This document shows positions 43,041 through 54,060 of a DNA stretch of 58,541 nt, one piece after another. The DNA is taken from assembly GCF_010975035.1 (NCBI RefSeq), contig NZ_JAAIUV010000022.1, positions 1 to 58,541 of the forward strand, written 5' to 3'. The translations under genes and the position numbers were made by a program. The notes under the pieces are model-generated. The model did not search any database. It was not told the DNA's origin and saw only the letters and a list, made by a program, of their open reading frames with translations. Position 1 is the first letter of the stretch. Every line of letters starts with the position of its first letter. The stretch is from Neobacillus thermocopriae (GTDB lineage Bacteria > Bacillota > Bacilli > Bacillales > Cytobacillaceae).

Positions 43041-44543
43041 ATGAGAAGGTTTAAAGGAAATTTTTATCTTTATTTGACCATTGTTATAATCCCGCTTCTT
43101 TTTCTAGGACTCTATTTTGGTTTAGACATTTTAAAAGAAAATGATTATAAAAGAGAAAATCAAGCAAAGTGGATCGCTTCAATTTATAAAGAACAATGGG
43201 ATCAATTCATCAGCGAAACTGTGACAAGCCTAGAAATTCTTTCAATTTCCGCACGAGAAAACCTCGATTCCCCTAAGAAAATGGAACCATTATTAGTTCA
43301 AGTGAATCAAAATGACCCAAGATATGGAGGTCTTTATTTATTAGATTCGAAAGGAAACTTAATGGCGGGTACCGTACCACTTAGGACGGAAGAAAACTTT
43401 TCAGAAATTCCATTTATTAAGGAAGTCATTAGAGCCAAAGATATTATTATCTCAGACCATAAAGAAGTTCTGAGAAACAACCAACTTGTAATAGGTTTAG
43501 CAACTCCTGTTCTTGATGAGAAAAACGAGTTAAAAGGAATACTAGTTGCTGATCTGCGAATTGATTATATGAAAAATGTCATGAAAGTTCTCACACCAGA
43601 TACGAAGCTTTATGTAGTAAATGGGGAAGATAAACCCATTCTAGAGATGAATGTTGATCGTAATGAAATATATAAACAAACAGATTGGGTAACTTTGCCA
43701 ATGAATCATTTACCATGGAACATTAAAGTCAAAATTGCTGACCGTGATTTATCAGAATTAGGAATAGCTATTAGTCAAATAATTTTCATCATACTTATTA
43801 TTACTCACGTTCTTTATCTGCTCATAGAATACATAATGCTTAGAATGAAGACTAAAAAAGAAAGAAAGGAAAATGAAATACATAAACTTGAATTAGTTGG
43901 TTCTTTAGCAGCAAGTACTGCGCATGAAATACGAAATCCATTAACAGGGGTAAAGGGATTCATTCAACTATTAAGTGAGAAATATACGGAAGAAGAGGAC
44001 CAATATTATTTTAATGTAATAAATTCAGAATTGAATCGGATCAACCAAATTGTTGGTGAGTTCTTAATTCTTGGCAAACCCACTGCTCAAATGATGAACA
44101 ATGTAAATATAATCGAGACGCTTAATGAGTTAAAACCATTAATTGTGTCGGAAGCGAATGCTCATAATATTGAGTGTAAATGGTTACTTCCGGATCAACC
44201 TGTCATGGTCAAATGTGCAAAAGACCAAATGAAACAAGTCATTTTAAATTTAACAAAAAATGCGTTTGAATCAATTGAACGTTGTGGGATAATACAGGTA
44301 AAACTTCAATTAATGGAACAGGAATGTAAACTTGAAATCATTGATAATGGGAAGGGAATCCCAGAGGAAGATCTAGAAAAAATTTTCCAACCATTTTATA
44401 CATCAAAAGCTACTGGAACTGGTCTTGGATTAGTTATTTGTAAAAGAATCATTGATTCCTTTGACGGAAAAATTAAAATTTATAGTACTGAATCAGTTGG
44501 TACAACTGTGGAAATCACTCTTCCAATCGCAAAAAATAAATAG
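43041..44543 (+). CDS. kinD: Sporulation sensor histidine kinase KinD
   Basis: Membrane kinase of 500 residues. Helix 1 (about 8-27), a CACHE-type extracellular sensor domain (about 35-240, with DPRYGGLYLLDSKGNLMAG) and helix 2 (about 243-268) precede the catalytic half. H-box: SLAASTAHEIRNPLTGVKGFIQLL. ATPase: NLTKNAFESIE, DNGKGIPEEDLEKIF, GTGLGLVICKRI. The stretch NRINQIVGEFLILGKPTAQ is almost that of B. subtilis KinD, which feeds phosphate into the Spo0F-Spo0B-Spo0A relay and links sporulation to biofilm signals. No response regulator is adjacent, as expected for a phosphorelay kinase. Confidence 0.88.
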   Translation: MRRFKGNFYLYLTIVIIPLLFLGLYFGLDILKENDYKRENQAKWIASIYKEQWDQFISETVTSLEILSISARENLDSPKKMEPLLVQVNQNDPRYGGLYLLDSKGNLMAGTVPLRTEENFSEIPFIKEVIRAKDIIISDHKEVLRNNQLVIGLATPVLDEKNELKGILVADLRIDYMKNVMKVLTPDTKLYVVNGEDKPILEMNVDRNEIYKQTDWVTLPMNHLPWNIKVKIADRDLSELGIAISQIIFIILIITHVLYLLIEYIMLRMKTKKERKENEIHKLELVGSLAASTAHEIRNPLTGVKGFIQLLSEKYTEEEDQYYFNVINSELNRINQIVGEFLILGKPTAQMMNNVNIIETLNELKPLIVSEANAHNIECKWLLPDQPVMVKCAKDQMKQVILNLTKNAFESIERCGIIQVKLQLMEQECKLEIIDNGKGIPEEDLEKIFQPFYTSKATGTGLGLVICKRIIDSFDGKIKIYSTESVGTTVEITLPIAKNK

Positions 44544-44553
44544 GAATTAATGG

Positions 44554-44580
44554 AAAAAGGATGGCTAGTCCATCCTTTTT
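44554..44580. terminator. Bidirectional terminator kinD / hemerythrin gene
   Basis: AAAAAGGATGG, loop CTAGT, CCATCCTTTTT, between convergent genes. Confidence 0.85.
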
Positions 44581-45103
44581 ACTTAACTTCTTGAATTCTT
44601 TGATATAATTTTTCTTTTTCCTCATCTGACAGTATTCTTTCCGCCATTGGAAACAATACGTTTTCTTCTTTAGCAAAATGTTCAGTTAAGATAAAATAGG
44701 CTTCTTGTATTAAAGCACTTAGATTTTTCATTTCTTCGGGAGAATGATTGTTGTTATTGGTCTTCTCAAGAAATGTCTTAATTTTTAATTTTGCCTGATC
44801 GTGTTCAAATTCCATTACAGCAATTGGCCCAGATGTCGTACCAATGTATGTCCCCATCATAGGGAATAATATTCCTTCTTCCTTTTCTGAATGAGGATCT
44901 AGAGCTTTTTGAAATTCTTTTACTTTCTTAGATAGGTTAGTGAAATTAGTCAAAATACTTTCATCTTGATCAATTTTCTTTGTTAAGCGGAATAATCCGT
45001 CTAATTGCTCCAAAAGGGGGAGGTGTTCTTCTTTTAATTGCTTTAAACCTTTACTCAGTTCAGCAGGTGGCATTCCTCCAAATGCACTCATACATCCGCT
45101 CAT
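44579..45103 (-). CDS. Hemerythrin HHE-domain protein
   Basis: A 174-residue helical protein with the HHE cation-binding pattern: LKEEHLPLLEQLDGLF, LDPHSEKEEGILFPMMG, VMEFEHDQAKLKIK and LTEHFAKEENVLFPMAERIL. The spaced His and Glu residues would hold a di-iron centre. Family members bind oxygen or act in iron-sulfur repair or nitric-oxide response. It opens with Met/Cys-rich MSGCMSAFGGM. GAGGTGAAATT before the ATG. No partner is nearby, so the precise role is open. Confidence 0.75.
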   Translation of the reverse strand: MSGCMSAFGGMPPAELSKGLKQLKEEHLPLLEQLDGLFRLTKKIDQDESILTNFTNLSKKVKEFQKALDPHSEKEEGILFPMMGTYIGTTSGPIAVMEFEHDQAKLKIKTFLEKTNNNNHSPEEMKNLSALIQEAYFILTEHFAKEENVLFPMAERILSDEEKEKLYQRIQEVK

Positions 45104-45299
45104 AATTTCACCTCTAACATATTTTGCTTCAAGTATAAGGGTAGTTATGACAAAATGTAGTGACAGAAATCACAAATCAACAAATAATGATGTAGTAAAA
45201 ATAAAATTGTATTTTTAGAAAATTTTTAGTCATTGTAAGACAATAAATGGAAGTGAGTTTAATATAATATAAATAAATCGAAACAAAGGGAGGGCAAAT

Positions 45300-45647
45300 A
45301 TGAAAACCCCTAATTACCATGATTTCTATCAAAAGGCATTAATCCCGATTGGACGAAACGATTTGAAAATATTGAAAGATACGTATGTTAGTTTTTCTGA
45401 ATCTTCCCACACACATTGGTTAATTGCCGTAGAAGGGGTACAGCTTCCACAGTCTAAGATTTACTTTCATTGGAAAGTGAGTATTTATCCAGCAAATGAT
45501 GAAGGTGATTTTAATTGGAAAAAACCTTACTATTGTTCGGCTAATATGGAAAACATGGATCAAGCTATTGCATTAGCCTCATCATTAATGAAATCAAGTA
45601 GAAAAGATGAACTTTCCTCCGCTGTTCTCTTAGAGAAAATAAGCTAG
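45300..45647 (+). CDS. Hypothetical 115-aa protein
   Basis: Soluble protein (MKTPNYHDFYQKALIPIGRN...) with a strong GGGAGGG ribosome binding site eight bases before the ATG. It looks like an alpha/beta domain: aromatic-rich strands (THWLIAVEGVQLPQSKIYFHWKVSIYP is one region; YYCSANMENMDQAIALASSLMKSS a final helix). No signal peptide or membrane segment. I do not recognise the family. It stands alone between divergent and convergent leftward genes. Confidence 0.65.
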   Translation: MKTPNYHDFYQKALIPIGRNDLKILKDTYVSFSESSHTHWLIAVEGVQLPQSKIYFHWKVSIYPANDEGDFNWKKPYYCSANMENMDQAIALASSLMKSSRKDELSSAVLLEKIS

Positions 45648-45751
45648 CCACTCACATACTTAACCAGTTGCTTTATCTTCTTTTTTCTATCCTTTGTGAA
45701 AAAACCTACATATTGGAATTCAAAACCATTTATTTCAATTAGATGGCTGTA

Positions 45752-46366
45752 TCACCATGGTAATGGCGCAACAATAAACAGCATGATATCAAAAATAATG
45801 TGCGATACAATCACCAATGGCATACTTTTTTTCCAAAAATATAAGACACCCCATACGAGTCCGGATAGGAAGGCTGCAAAAATGAGTAACAATGAACCAG
45901 AATAGATATGGACTGACCCATATAGGAATGCCCCTATCAGAATGCTAGGTATTGGTTTAAGGGAATGAAGCAGCCTTTTCTGTACAAATCCTCTCCAGAA
46001 AAGTTCCTCTCCAGGGGCAGCTACAAATACTAAAGATAAATATTGCCAAAATAATGAAGGGGCAAACCATTTATATAAACGACTAATCTCCTTACGAAAT
46101 GAAAAGTCAATGAACTCAAGGAAATGGTATCCAGCCCAAAATATAAAATACAAAAGTAATCCGGTAATAACCCCCCAGCCAATTGAACGGGGGATAGAAA
46201 GTTGATCATCCATCTCTCCTTTTAACATGGTGAAAATAATGAGGGCAAGGATGGACCCGGAAAAAATATACCAAAAAATAGATTTGTCATTGAACGAAAA
46301 ATAAAGAAGAACGTGTGCAAGAATCAACCCGGTTAATAGTTTCGAGTCACAAATTAGTTTCTTCAT
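45752..46366 (-). CDS. CPBP family intramembrane metalloprotease
   Basis: Membrane protein of 204 residues with about six helices and the CPBP (Abi/CAAX protease) motifs: EE-R in APGEELFWRGFVQKRLL, F-H in FLYGSVHIYSG and the final SHIIFD. Bacterial members process membrane substrates or give self-immunity to bacteriocins; no bacteriocin gene is seen nearby. AAGGAG ribosome binding site. Confidence 0.82.
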   Translation of the reverse strand: MKKLICDSKLLTGLILAHVLLYFSFNDKSIFWYIFSGSILALIIFTMLKGEMDDQLSIPRSIGWGVITGLLLYFIFWAGYHFLEFIDFSFRKEISRLYKWFAPSLFWQYLSLVFVAAPGEELFWRGFVQKRLLHSLKPIPSILIGAFLYGSVHIYSGSLLLIFAAFLSGLVWGVLYFWKKSMPLVIVSHIIFDIMLFIVAPLPW

Positions 46367-46495
46367 TTTTCTAAAACTCCTTTATGAATTAAGATGTCTC
46401 GGATTATTTAAAGTAATTTTCAAGAACATTTTAACCGATTGCTTAAATAAGAATATCAAAAAATGAAAAAAATAGCATTGAAAGGAGTGAAGAAA

Positions 46496-46612
46496 ATGAG
46501 TAAATCAAAAAGGCAAAGAGAGAGGGAACAGACAATTAGAAAGCAAGATCAAAAACCTCATGGTAAAGTTAAATCTTTTAAAGAATTAGCAGAGGATACT
46601 CAAGTTGAGTAA
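46496..46612 (+). CDS. Small basic protein, DUF6254-like
   Basis: A 38-residue protein, MSKSKRQREREQTIRKQDQK then PHGKVKSFKELAEDTQVE. The KREREQ...QKPHGKVKSFKELA pattern is one I associate with the small DUF6254 family of Bacillaceae. AAAGGAGTG seven bases before the ATG and a clean terminator six bases after the stop support it as a real gene. Function unknown. Confidence 0.6.
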   Translation: MSKSKRQREREQTIRKQDQKPHGKVKSFKELAEDTQVE

Positions 46613-46618
46613 GAAAGA

Positions 46619-46645
46619 AAAGGCAGATAAATATCTGCCTTTTCT
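46619..46645 (+). terminator. Terminator after the 38-aa gene
   Basis: AAAGGCAGATA and TATCTGCCTTT, 11-pair stem with T-run. Confidence 0.8.
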
Positions 46646-46670
46646 AAATAAAAGTATGTTTTAAGCTCGC

Positions 46671-46862
46671 TTATTTGAAAGCGTTATCTTTTATGATTTT
46701 ATAATTTTTGTGATTGACTACAGTTCTTTGTTCTAACTCTAAATCACGATAATTATCCATATATGTTAAATCAACTATCACGGAATTTTCATTCACTTTC
46801 TCTACTATTCCTTGCAGGCCACCGCGGAATTCAATAATATTTCCTACCTCTGCTTTTTTCAA
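46671..46862 (-). CDS. ykvS: DUF2187 family protein YkvS
   Basis: A 63-residue protein almost identical in pattern to B. subtilis YkvS: MKKAEVGNIIEFRGGLQGIV, EKVNENSVIVDLTYMDNYRDLE, RTVVNHKNYKII. It looks like a small SH3-like beta barrel; the function is unknown. The start is TTG 46862 with GGAGAGAGG upstream. In B. subtilis ykvS also precedes the ptsGHI region. Confidence 0.85.
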   Translation of the reverse strand: MKKAEVGNIIEFRGGLQGIVEKVNENSVIVDLTYMDNYRDLELEQRTVVNHKNYKIIKDNAFK

Positions 46863-46955
46863 TTAGCCTCTCTCCTTTATTAAAAAAACTTTTAAACTAT
46901 TTAAATAACAGTTTGCACCATTTTTCCCAATTCGTAAAGGATTTTGGTAAAAATA

Positions 46956-46984
46956 TTGACACCGTTTTCATATATTAATATTAT
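46956..46984 (+). promoter_or_regulatory. glpK promoter with overlapping cre site
   Basis: TTGACA (46956-46961), 17 bases, TATTAT (46979-46984). TTGACACCGTTTTCA (46956-46970) matches the CcpA cre consensus with one mismatch and covers the -35, so glucose repression would block RNA polymerase directly. Confidence 0.75.
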
Positions 46985-46986
46985 GA

Positions 46987-48603
<1,617 letters not shown>

Positions 48604-48656
48604 CGTTTAAGACAAATAAAGTAAATTCATTCAAAATTAATATAAATTCATAAGTG

Positions 48657-48707
48657 GAGACCACAAAACATTATCGGATTGATGATGTTTATGTTGGTCT
48701 CTTTTTT
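48657..48707 (+). terminator. Leader terminator of glpD (GlpP type)
   Basis: GAGACCA and TGGTCTC close a long stem with an inner ACAT-ATC/GAT-ATGT helix, followed by a run of T. It lies 52 bases before the glpD start, as in the B. subtilis glpD leader, where GlpP antiterminates. Confidence 0.8.
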
Positions 48708-48758
48708 ATTTCTCATCACCGTTAAACAGCATATTAAATAGTATAGGAGGAATTTGGG

Positions 48759-50429
48759 ATGCATTTTTCTAATCTGAATCGTAAAGAAATTGTAAATACA
48801 TTAAAAAACGGATATTTTGATGTCTTAGTAATAGGTGGAGGGATAACTGGTGCGGGAATCGCTTTGGATGCTGCTACTAGGGGGATGAAAACGGCTCTTG
48901 TAGAAATGCAGGACTTCGCTGCTGGGACATCAAGCCGGTCAACAAAATTAGTGCATGGGGGACTTCGTTATCTAAAAAATTTTGAAGTAAAAATGGTGGC
49001 TGAAGTTGGAAAAGAAAGGGCGATTGTTTATGAAAACGGTCCTCATGTTACTACGCCTGAATGGATGCTCTTGCCTTTGTATAAAGGGGGGAGCTTAGGG
49101 AAAATAAGTACGTCTATCGGGTTACTAGTCTATGATTTTCTTGCTGGCGTAAAGAAATCAGAGCGGCATATGATGTTATCGCCAAAAGAGACAATGGCTA
49201 AAGAACCATTAATCAAAAAAGAAGGTTTAATAGGTGGAGGCTATTATGTAGAATATCGGACAGATGATGCCAGATTAACAATTGAGGTAATGAAGGCTGC
49301 ATTTGAAATGGGGGCAATTGCCTGCAATTACTCAAAGGTTATAAAATTGCTCTATGAAAATGGTAAAGTTATTGGTGCACAGATCGAAGATCAATTGACT
49401 AAAGAAGTATATGAAGTCCGAGCCAAAAAAATTGTAAATGCTACAGGTCCTTGGGTAGACAATATAAGGGATCTGGACAGTTCAAGAAAAGGAAAAACAT
49501 TGAAGCTTTCAAAAGGTGTCCACCTGGTTTTCGATCAGTCTCGATTCCCATTAAAACAAGCAATTTATTTTAATACTCCTGATGGTAGAATGATTTTTGC
49601 TATTCCGAGAGATGGAAAAACTTATGTTGGAACAACTGATACATTTTTTAATGCAGAGGCCATAAATCCTTATATGACAATTGCTGACCGTATGTATTTG
49701 ATCAATGCCATTAATTATGTATTTCCAGATGTTGGAATAACTGAAAGTGATATTGAGTCTAGCTGGGCTGGAGTTCGTCCCCTAATATATGAAGAAGGAA
49801 AGGATCTATCTGATATTTCTCGAAAGGATGAAATTTGGGAGTCTAATTCAGGTTTGATTACAATCGCAGGCGGGAAATTGACAGGGTATCGAAAAATGGC
49901 TGAGCGGGTGGTTAATTTATTAGCAAATCAGTTTGTTAAAGAAGAAGGGAGAACATTTCCTGCATGTAAAACGAAAGATATACCAATATCAGGAGGTAAA
50001 GTAGGGGGATCTGCACATTTTCCATCCTTTATTTCAAAAAAAGTGGTTAAAGGATTAGAGCTTGGATTAACTCGAAATGAAGCGGAAAATTTAGCAAAAT
50101 TATATGGATCAAATATTGATATCGTTTATGAGCTATTAAAACAGAATTATGAAGATGCTATATACTATAACCTTCCATTAGATTTATTTGCAAAACTTAT
50201 CTATGCAGTAAAACATGAAATGATTGCATTGCCACTCGATTTTTTTTATCGACGGACGAGTGCAATATTATTTGATATTCAATCCGTTTATAAGTGGAAA
50301 ACGCAAATTGTTTCTTATATGGCTGACAAATTTAATTGGACTAAACTAGAAAAGGAAATGTATTTTTCCTCCGTCGAAAAAGCCTTAAAAGCGGCAGTAA
50401 TTCCTGTAGATCAACAAGAACCACACTAA
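48759..50429 (+). CDS. glpD: Aerobic glycerol-3-phosphate dehydrogenase
   Basis: FAD-dependent membrane-associated enzyme of 556 residues oxidising glycerol-3-phosphate to dihydroxyacetone phosphate with electrons to quinone. FAD fold VLVIGGGITGAGIALDAATRGM (about 22-43); family motifs GTSSRSTKLVHGGLRYL, TDDARLTIEVMKAAFE, IVNATGPWVDNIR and GKLTGYRKMAERVV; C-terminal helical DAO_C domain. AGGAGG ribosome binding site. Has its own leader terminator, so it can be expressed apart from glpK. Confidence 0.95.
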   Translation: MHFSNLNRKEIVNTLKNGYFDVLVIGGGITGAGIALDAATRGMKTALVEMQDFAAGTSSRSTKLVHGGLRYLKNFEVKMVAEVGKERAIVYENGPHVTTPEWMLLPLYKGGSLGKISTSIGLLVYDFLAGVKKSERHMMLSPKETMAKEPLIKKEGLIGGGYYVEYRTDDARLTIEVMKAAFEMGAIACNYSKVIKLLYENGKVIGAQIEDQLTKEVYEVRAKKIVNATGPWVDNIRDLDSSRKGKTLKLSKGVHLVFDQSRFPLKQAIYFNTPDGRMIFAIPRDGKTYVGTTDTFFNAEAINPYMTIADRMYLINAINYVFPDVGITESDIESSWAGVRPLIYEEGKDLSDISRKDEIWESNSGLITIAGGKLTGYRKMAERVVNLLANQFVKEEGRTFPACKTKDIPISGGKVGGSAHFPSFISKKVVKGLELGLTRNEAENLAKLYGSNIDIVYELLKQNYEDAIYYNLPLDLFAKLIYAVKHEMIALPLDFFYRRTSAILFDIQSVYKWKTQIVSYMADKFNWTKLEKEMYFSSVEKALKAAVIPVDQQEPH

Positions 50430-50460
50430 CCTATATTCAAAAATAATTTATTCATATAAT

Positions 50461-50502
50461 AAATAAACTATGGCTGTCTTTAAAGACAGTCTTGGTTTAT
50501 TT
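50461..50502 (+). terminator. Terminator of glpD
   Basis: GGCTGTCTT and AAGACAGTC, extended by AAATAAAC and GTTTATTT outside small internal loops. Confidence 0.7.
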
Positions 50503-50703
50503 TGGTTGAATTTTAAAGAAGTTGAATGAAATTGACGTTTTTGTGAACGAAGAATAAAAAATATTTGATTGAAAATGAAGAAAATGCTATTCTACTTTTT
50601 GTATTGTTTTTTATTTCATAAATAGTAGATAAATAAAACCCCTTATGATTGTTTGCTTTTTGGGAAACATAAATTTTAGTACTTTAGTTAGTTAATGACT
50701 TTA
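50503..50703. other. Intergenic region upstream of ptsH
   Basis: AT-rich, no gene seen. No glcT target (RAT hairpin) or ptsG remnant was recognised. Imperfectly palindromic sequence (TAGTTAGTTAA and TTGACTAAACTA arms) runs into the ptsH -35. Confidence 0.35.
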
Positions 50704-50732
50704 TTGACTAAACTAGCTATTTTGGATATTTT
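50704..50732 (+). promoter_or_regulatory. Sigma-A promoter of ptsHI
   Basis: TTGACT, 17 bases, TATTTT (50727-50732), 73 bases before ptsH. Confidence 0.6.
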
Positions 50733-50804
50733 TAAAAAGCAAGCATTTAATTTTATTTACCTACTTTATCTATTAATAAAAGTTAAAAAGGAGTTTGATG
50801 AATA

Positions 50805-51071
50805 ATGGCAGAAAAACAATTCAAGGTTATTGCAGATACTGGTATCCATGCAAGACCAGCTACACTATTAGTTCAAACAGCTAGCAGATTTGATTCTGAA
50901 ATTAATTTGGAATATAAAGGTAAAACTGTTAATTTAAAATCTATTATGGGTGTTATGTCACTAGGAATTGGTAAAGGTGCAGACATCAAGATTACTGCTG
51001 AAGGTAGCGATGCAGCTGAAGCACTAAACAGCTTAGAAGAAACATTGAAAAAAGAAGGATTGGCTGAATAA
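50805..51071 (+). CDS. ptsH: Phosphocarrier protein HPr
   Basis: An 88-residue general PTS protein. His15 in [11 protein letters not shown] accepts phosphate from enzyme I; Ser46 in [11 protein letters not shown] is the regulatory site of HPr kinase, and P-Ser-HPr is the co-repressor of CcpA. Strong AAGGAG ribosome binding site. The stop overlaps the ptsI start by one base (TAATG). The glucose permease gene ptsG and glcT, upstream in B. subtilis, are missing. Confidence 0.96.
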   Translation: MAEKQFKVIADTGIHARPATLLVQTASRFDSEINLEYKGKTVNLKSIMGVMSLGIGKGADIKITAEGSDAAEALNSLEETLKKEGLAE

Positions 51072-52783
51072 TGACTTTTTTAAATGGTATTGCTGCATCA
51101 AATGGTATTGCCATGGCAAAAGCTTATCGTTTGGTGGAACCAGATTTGAATTTTGAAAAGAAGACCGTTGAAGATTCAACGGCTGAGGTGGAGCGTTTCC
51201 GCCAAGCTATGGCAAAAGCTAAATCAGAACTTGAATTGATTCGTGAGCGTGCAGAACAAGAATTGGGAGCAGACAAGGCGGCTATATTCGAAGCCCATCT
51301 CCTTGTGTTAAATGACCCAGAATTGAATACCCCGATTGAAGACAAAATTAAATCGGAAAATGTAAATGCTGAAGCAGCTCTTAAAGAAACTGCAGATATG
51401 TTCGTTACCATGTTTGAACAAATGGATAATGAATACATGAGAGAGCGTGCTGCAGATATTCGTGACGTAACTAAGAGGGTTTTAGCTCATTTATTAGGTG
51501 TTCAATTGGCTAATCCGAGCATGATCTCAGAAGAAGTTATCATTGTTGCTGATGATTTAACTCCATCAGACACTGCACAATTAAATAAACAATATGTAAA
51601 AGGATTCACCACCAATATTGGGGGACGTACATCACATTCAGCTATTATGGCTCGTTCAATGGAAATCCCTGCGGTTGTTGGAACAAAAACAGCAACAGAA
51701 GAAATTAACAATGGCGATTTTGTGATTGTAGATGGATTAAAAGGTGAGGTACATATTAATCCAACCCCTGAGCTTGTTGATCAATATAAGAAAGTTCATG
51801 AAGATTATGAAAAACAAAAATCTGAGTGGGCCAAGCTTGTAAATGAGCCAACGGTTTCTGCTGATGGTCATCATGTCGAGCTAGCTGCTAATATCGGTAC
51901 TCCTAATGATTTAAAAGGTGTAATTGATAATGGCGGTGAAGGTATAGGACTGTATCGTACGGAATTCCTTTATATGGGTAGAGATCAGCTTCCTACGGAG
52001 GAAGAACAATTTGAAGCTTACAAAGCTGTATTAGAAGGAATGAATGGAAAACCAGTAGTTGTGCGTACATTAGATATTGGTGGGGACAAAGAACTACCAT
52101 ATCTACAGCTACCTAAAGAGTTAAATCCATTCTTAGGATTCCGGGCTATCCGTCTTTGCTTAGAAGAACAAGGAATATTCCGCACTCAACTCCGCGCTTT
52201 ATTACGTGCAAGCATTTATGGGAATTTAAAAATTATGTTCCCTATGATTGCAACACTAAATGAATTTAGAGAAGCTAAAGCGATTCTTGAAGAGGAAAAG
52301 CAAAAGTTAATTGCGGAAGGTCAACAAGTAGCTGACAACATTGAACTTGGTATCATGGTTGAAATTCCATCAACAGCCGTGTTAGCCGACCAATTTGCGA
52401 AGGAAGTAGATTTCTTTAGTATTGGTACGAATGACTTAATTCAATATACAATGGCTGCCGACCGCATGAACCAACGTGTATCTTACTTATATCAACCATA
52501 TAGTCCATCCATTCTTCGATTAGTAAAAATGGTCATTGATGCTGCACATGCAGAAGGAAAATGGGCTGGAATGTGTGGTGAGATGGCAGGGGATGAAACG
52601 GCTATTCCTGTTCTGTTAGGATTAGGGCTTGACGAATTCTCCATGAGTGCCACATCCATTTTGAAAGCTCGTTCACTTATAAAAGGTTTGAAAAAATCTG
52701 ACATGGAACAGCTTGCACAAGAAGTATTGAATATGCAAACTACCGAACAAGTGGTAGAAGCAATTAACAAAAGAATAAAATAA
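51071..52783 (+). CDS. ptsI: Phosphoenolpyruvate-protein phosphotransferase (enzyme I)
   Basis: A 570-residue enzyme that transfers phosphate from PEP to HPr. The phosphorylated His lies in [21 protein letters not shown]; the PEP-binding barrel has [62 protein letters not shown] and the catalytic Cys in [13 protein letters not shown]. Typical length. Co-transcribed with ptsH and followed by a strong terminator. Confidence 0.96.
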   Translation: MTFLNGIAASNGIAMAKAYRLVEPDLNFEKKTVEDSTAEVERFRQAMAKAKSELELIRERAEQELGADKAAIFEAHLLVLNDPELNTPIEDKIKSENVNAEAALKETADMFVTMFEQMDNEYMRERAADIRDVTKRVLAHLLGVQLANPSMISEEVIIVADDLTPSDTAQLNKQYVKGFTTNIGGRTSHSAIMARSMEIPAVVGTKTATEEINNGDFVIVDGLKGEVHINPTPELVDQYKKVHEDYEKQKSEWAKLVNEPTVSADGHHVELAANIGTPNDLKGVIDNGGEGIGLYRTEFLYMGRDQLPTEEEQFEAYKAVLEGMNGKPVVVRTLDIGGDKELPYLQLPKELNPFLGFRAIRLCLEEQGIFRTQLRALLRASIYGNLKIMFPMIATLNEFREAKAILEEEKQKLIAEGQQVADNIELGIMVEIPSTAVLADQFAKEVDFFSIGTNDLIQYTMAADRMNQRVSYLYQPYSPSILRLVKMVIDAAHAEGKWAGMCGEMAGDETAIPVLLGLGLDEFSMSATSILKARSLIKGLKKSDMEQLAQEVLNMQTTEQVVEAINKRIK

Positions 52784-52790
52784 TTTTATG

Positions 52791-52826
52791 ACTAGGGACT
52801 GATTTTTCAGTCCCTAGTTTTTTTAG
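52791..52826 (+). terminator. Terminator of ptsHI
   Basis: ACTAGGGACTGA, loop TTTT, TCAGTCCCTAGT and a long T-run. Confidence 0.9.
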
Positions 52827-53085
52827 AATCATCTAGATTGTTTCGTGCAATTACAGTTGATGTGAGACACCTTCACATTTCATCCAATGCTCAGTTAACA
52901 TATAATAGCTTCTAACTCCTCATTTCTTTTATAGTTAAAGGGCACAATAAGGAAGTTATTAATAGGAAAAGAAGTACGATCGAAAACGATCGCTTTTGGG
53001 AGTCGGCTATACATAGGCACCAATGGGCATAGTACTTTTTTAATCAAAATTCAATGATTAATGATAAAATAGAAAAAAATAGGAA
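52827..53085. other. Intergenic region, no gene seen
   Basis: No credible frame. CGATCG-AAAA-CGATCG at about 52979-52994 is a small perfect hairpin without a T-run. The ykwC promoter must lie to its right (AT-rich 53040-53080). Confidence 0.3.
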
Positions 53086-53099
53086 GGGGAGAGAAGGTA

Positions 53100-53978
53100 A
53101 TGTTAACACCTGAGAATACAGTAATTGGTTTCATTGGAACCGGGGTTATGGGAAAAAGTATGGCAGGTCATTTGTTAAAAGATGGATATCCATTAATTGT
53201 TTATTCCCGTACGAAAGAAAAGGCAAAGGATTTGATTGATCAAGGAGCCCAATGGGTGAACAATCCGAAAGAGGTTGCTGAAAAGTCATCCGTCATTTTT
53301 ACGATGGTCGGTTACCCGTCAGACGTCGAGGAAGTGTATTTAGGACCTGAAGGTTTAATTACACATGGAAAATCGGGAAGCTATTTTATTGATATGACTA
53401 CATCTTCCCCATCCCTTGCTGAAAAAATTTATGAAGAGGCAAAAAAGAAAGGAATATATTCCATTGATGCACCTGTTTCGGGTGGAGATATTGGGGCTAG
53501 AGAAGCAAAACTTTCCATTATGGCTGGTGGAGATTTGGAGGCTTTTAACGTGGTTCGCCCTATACTAGAGCTTTTAGGTACGAACATTGTGTATCAAGGA
53601 ACTGCAGGGATGGGGCAACATACGAAAATGTGTAATCAAATTGCGATTGCATCTAATATGGTCGGTGTTTGTGAAGCCATTATTTATGCAGAAAAAGCAG
53701 GTCTAGATCCTGAAAATGTATTAAAAAGTATTTCAACAGGGGCTGCAGGTAGCTGGTCATTAAGCAATCTTGCTCCTCGAATGCTGGCAAGGAATTTTGA
53801 ACCTGGCTTTTACATAAAACATTTTATCAAGGATATGAAAATTGCTTTAGATGAAGCGGAAAAAATGGGGATAGAATTACCTGGTTTAGCATTAGCGAAA
53901 TCGTTATATGAGAAATTAGTAGAAATGGGAGAAGAAAACAGCGGGACACAAGCACTTTATAAGTATTGGAAAGAATAA
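53100..53978 (+). CDS. ykwC: Beta-hydroxyacid dehydrogenase YkwC
   Basis: NAD(P)-dependent oxidoreductase of 292 residues in the 3-hydroxyisobutyrate dehydrogenase family. Cofactor fold IGFIGTGVMGKSMAGHLLKDG (about 10-30), substrate loop DAPVSGGDIGAREAKLSIMAGG and catalytic Lys in GQHTKMCNQIAIASNM. The substrate is uncertain. AGGAAGGGGAGAGAAGG upstream of ATG. The order ykwC then patA is conserved with B. subtilis. Confidence 0.85.
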   Translation: MLTPENTVIGFIGTGVMGKSMAGHLLKDGYPLIVYSRTKEKAKDLIDQGAQWVNNPKEVAEKSSVIFTMVGYPSDVEEVYLGPEGLITHGKSGSYFIDMTTSSPSLAEKIYEEAKKKGIYSIDAPVSGGDIGAREAKLSIMAGGDLEAFNVVRPILELLGTNIVYQGTAGMGQHTKMCNQIAIASNMVGVCEAIIYAEKAGLDPENVLKSISTGAAGSWSLSNLAPRMLARNFEPGFYIKHFIKDMKIALDEAEKMGIELPGLALAKSLYEKLVEMGEENSGTQALYKYWKE

Positions 53979-54060
53979 AATGGTAATGGCCATAACTGGT
54001 AAGAATAATTCCCTCTAAGATTCTTGAAACTATTAACGATCGTGTAAAGGAGGGATAGTT

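Noticed and set aside
52979..52994. CGATCG-AAAA-CGATCG hairpin as a terminator or operator.
   Set aside because: No T-run, and no gene in position to use it; six-base palindromes arise by chance.
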